From: Tubiluchus corallicola
Lineage: Eukaryota; Priapulida; Priapulimorpha; Priapulimorphida; Tubiluchidae
Assembly: GCA_030141605.1 (NCBI GenBank)
Contig: JAQGDQ010000199.1
Location: 288,783 to 352,782, forward strand
DNA: 64,000 nt
Direction of reading: 5' to 3'
The position numbers and the translations under genes were made by a program. The notes beneath the pieces were generated by a model. The model was not told the DNA's origin. It saw nothing but the letters and a program-made list of their open reading frames with translations, and searched no databases. This document shows positions 63,791 to 64,000 of this stretch, in pieces (the first letter of the stretch is position 1; each line of letters begins with the position of its first letter).

Positions 63791-64000
63791 AAGAAGCGGC
63801 AGAGAGTAAGTAAGAAACAAAATACAAAACAAACTATATACAGATAAACAAAATTTTGTGTTCAGAGAGAAAAAGGATAATTAAGAGAAAGAAAACAAGA
63901 AAAAAGGAGACGAAAATCGGGCATTATATTTATTGTGGCACTATTGCGCAATACTTTTGCACAAATAAATTGCTCAATACACAACACAATTCAGCGAGCA

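Overview
The window looks like AT-rich nuclear DNA from an invertebrate animal, probably marine (a lophotrochozoan, tunicate or similar; the phylum cannot be fixed from sequence alone). The evidence is GT-AG introns, multi-exon genes built from phase-1 modules (WSC, EGF-like, fibronectin III), single-exon or few-exon Golgi-type glycan enzymes with N-terminal membrane anchors, and a heavy load of non-LTR retrotransposon fragments, solo LTRs, MITEs and microsatellites. No bacterial operons, CRISPR arrays or convincing structural RNA genes were seen.

Region 1 (1-17230, minus strand): the 5' part of one large modular gene. Fourteen exons can be placed with canonical splice sites and consistent phase. 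They give a signal peptide, five WSC-type modules (one degenerate, one split over two exons), a cysteine-rich EGF-like module, four fibronectin III modules (one split) and a second EGF-like module, at least 1032 residues in all. The gene appears to run off the left edge. It looks like a secreted or cell-surface carbohydrate-binding receptor. Its introns hold two copies of one LINE family, a 333-bp tandem duplication, a copied piece of an Fn3 exon, and very long ACTC and ATT arrays.

Region 2 (17231-26900): no convincing gene. It holds tRNA-like SINE copies, a TA-flanked inverted-repeat MITE with a 60-bp internal minisatellite, and a complete non-autonomous hAT-type element with an 8-bp target duplication and a transposase-like remnant.

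Region 3 (26903-58094): four different glycan-modifying enzymes lie within about 31 kb. They are a PAPS-dependent carbohydrate sulfotransferase (minus), a GT92-type glycosyltransferase (plus), a GT-A glycosyltransferase with an EDD motif (plus) and a two-exon LicD/fukutin-type nucleotidyl/phospho-sugar transferase (minus). All but the sulfotransferase have a clear type II membrane anchor, and the sulfotransferase has a candidate one on a separate exon. They are plausible Golgi enzymes acting on surface or secreted glycans. Between them lie many LINE remnants, three related LTRs, and a nested insertion in which a LINE was hit by an LTR element that was itself hit by a TTAA-type MITE. The empty site of the last step survives in a second LTR copy.

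Region 4 (58095-64000): partial duplicates of the LicD gene, a 1.4-kb foldback inverted repeat, a minisatellite, AG and GAAA/GCAA arrays, and at 62971 the first exon of a gene on the plus strand that resembles the ligand-binding end of a receptor guanylate cyclase / ANF-receptor protein and leaves the window on the right.
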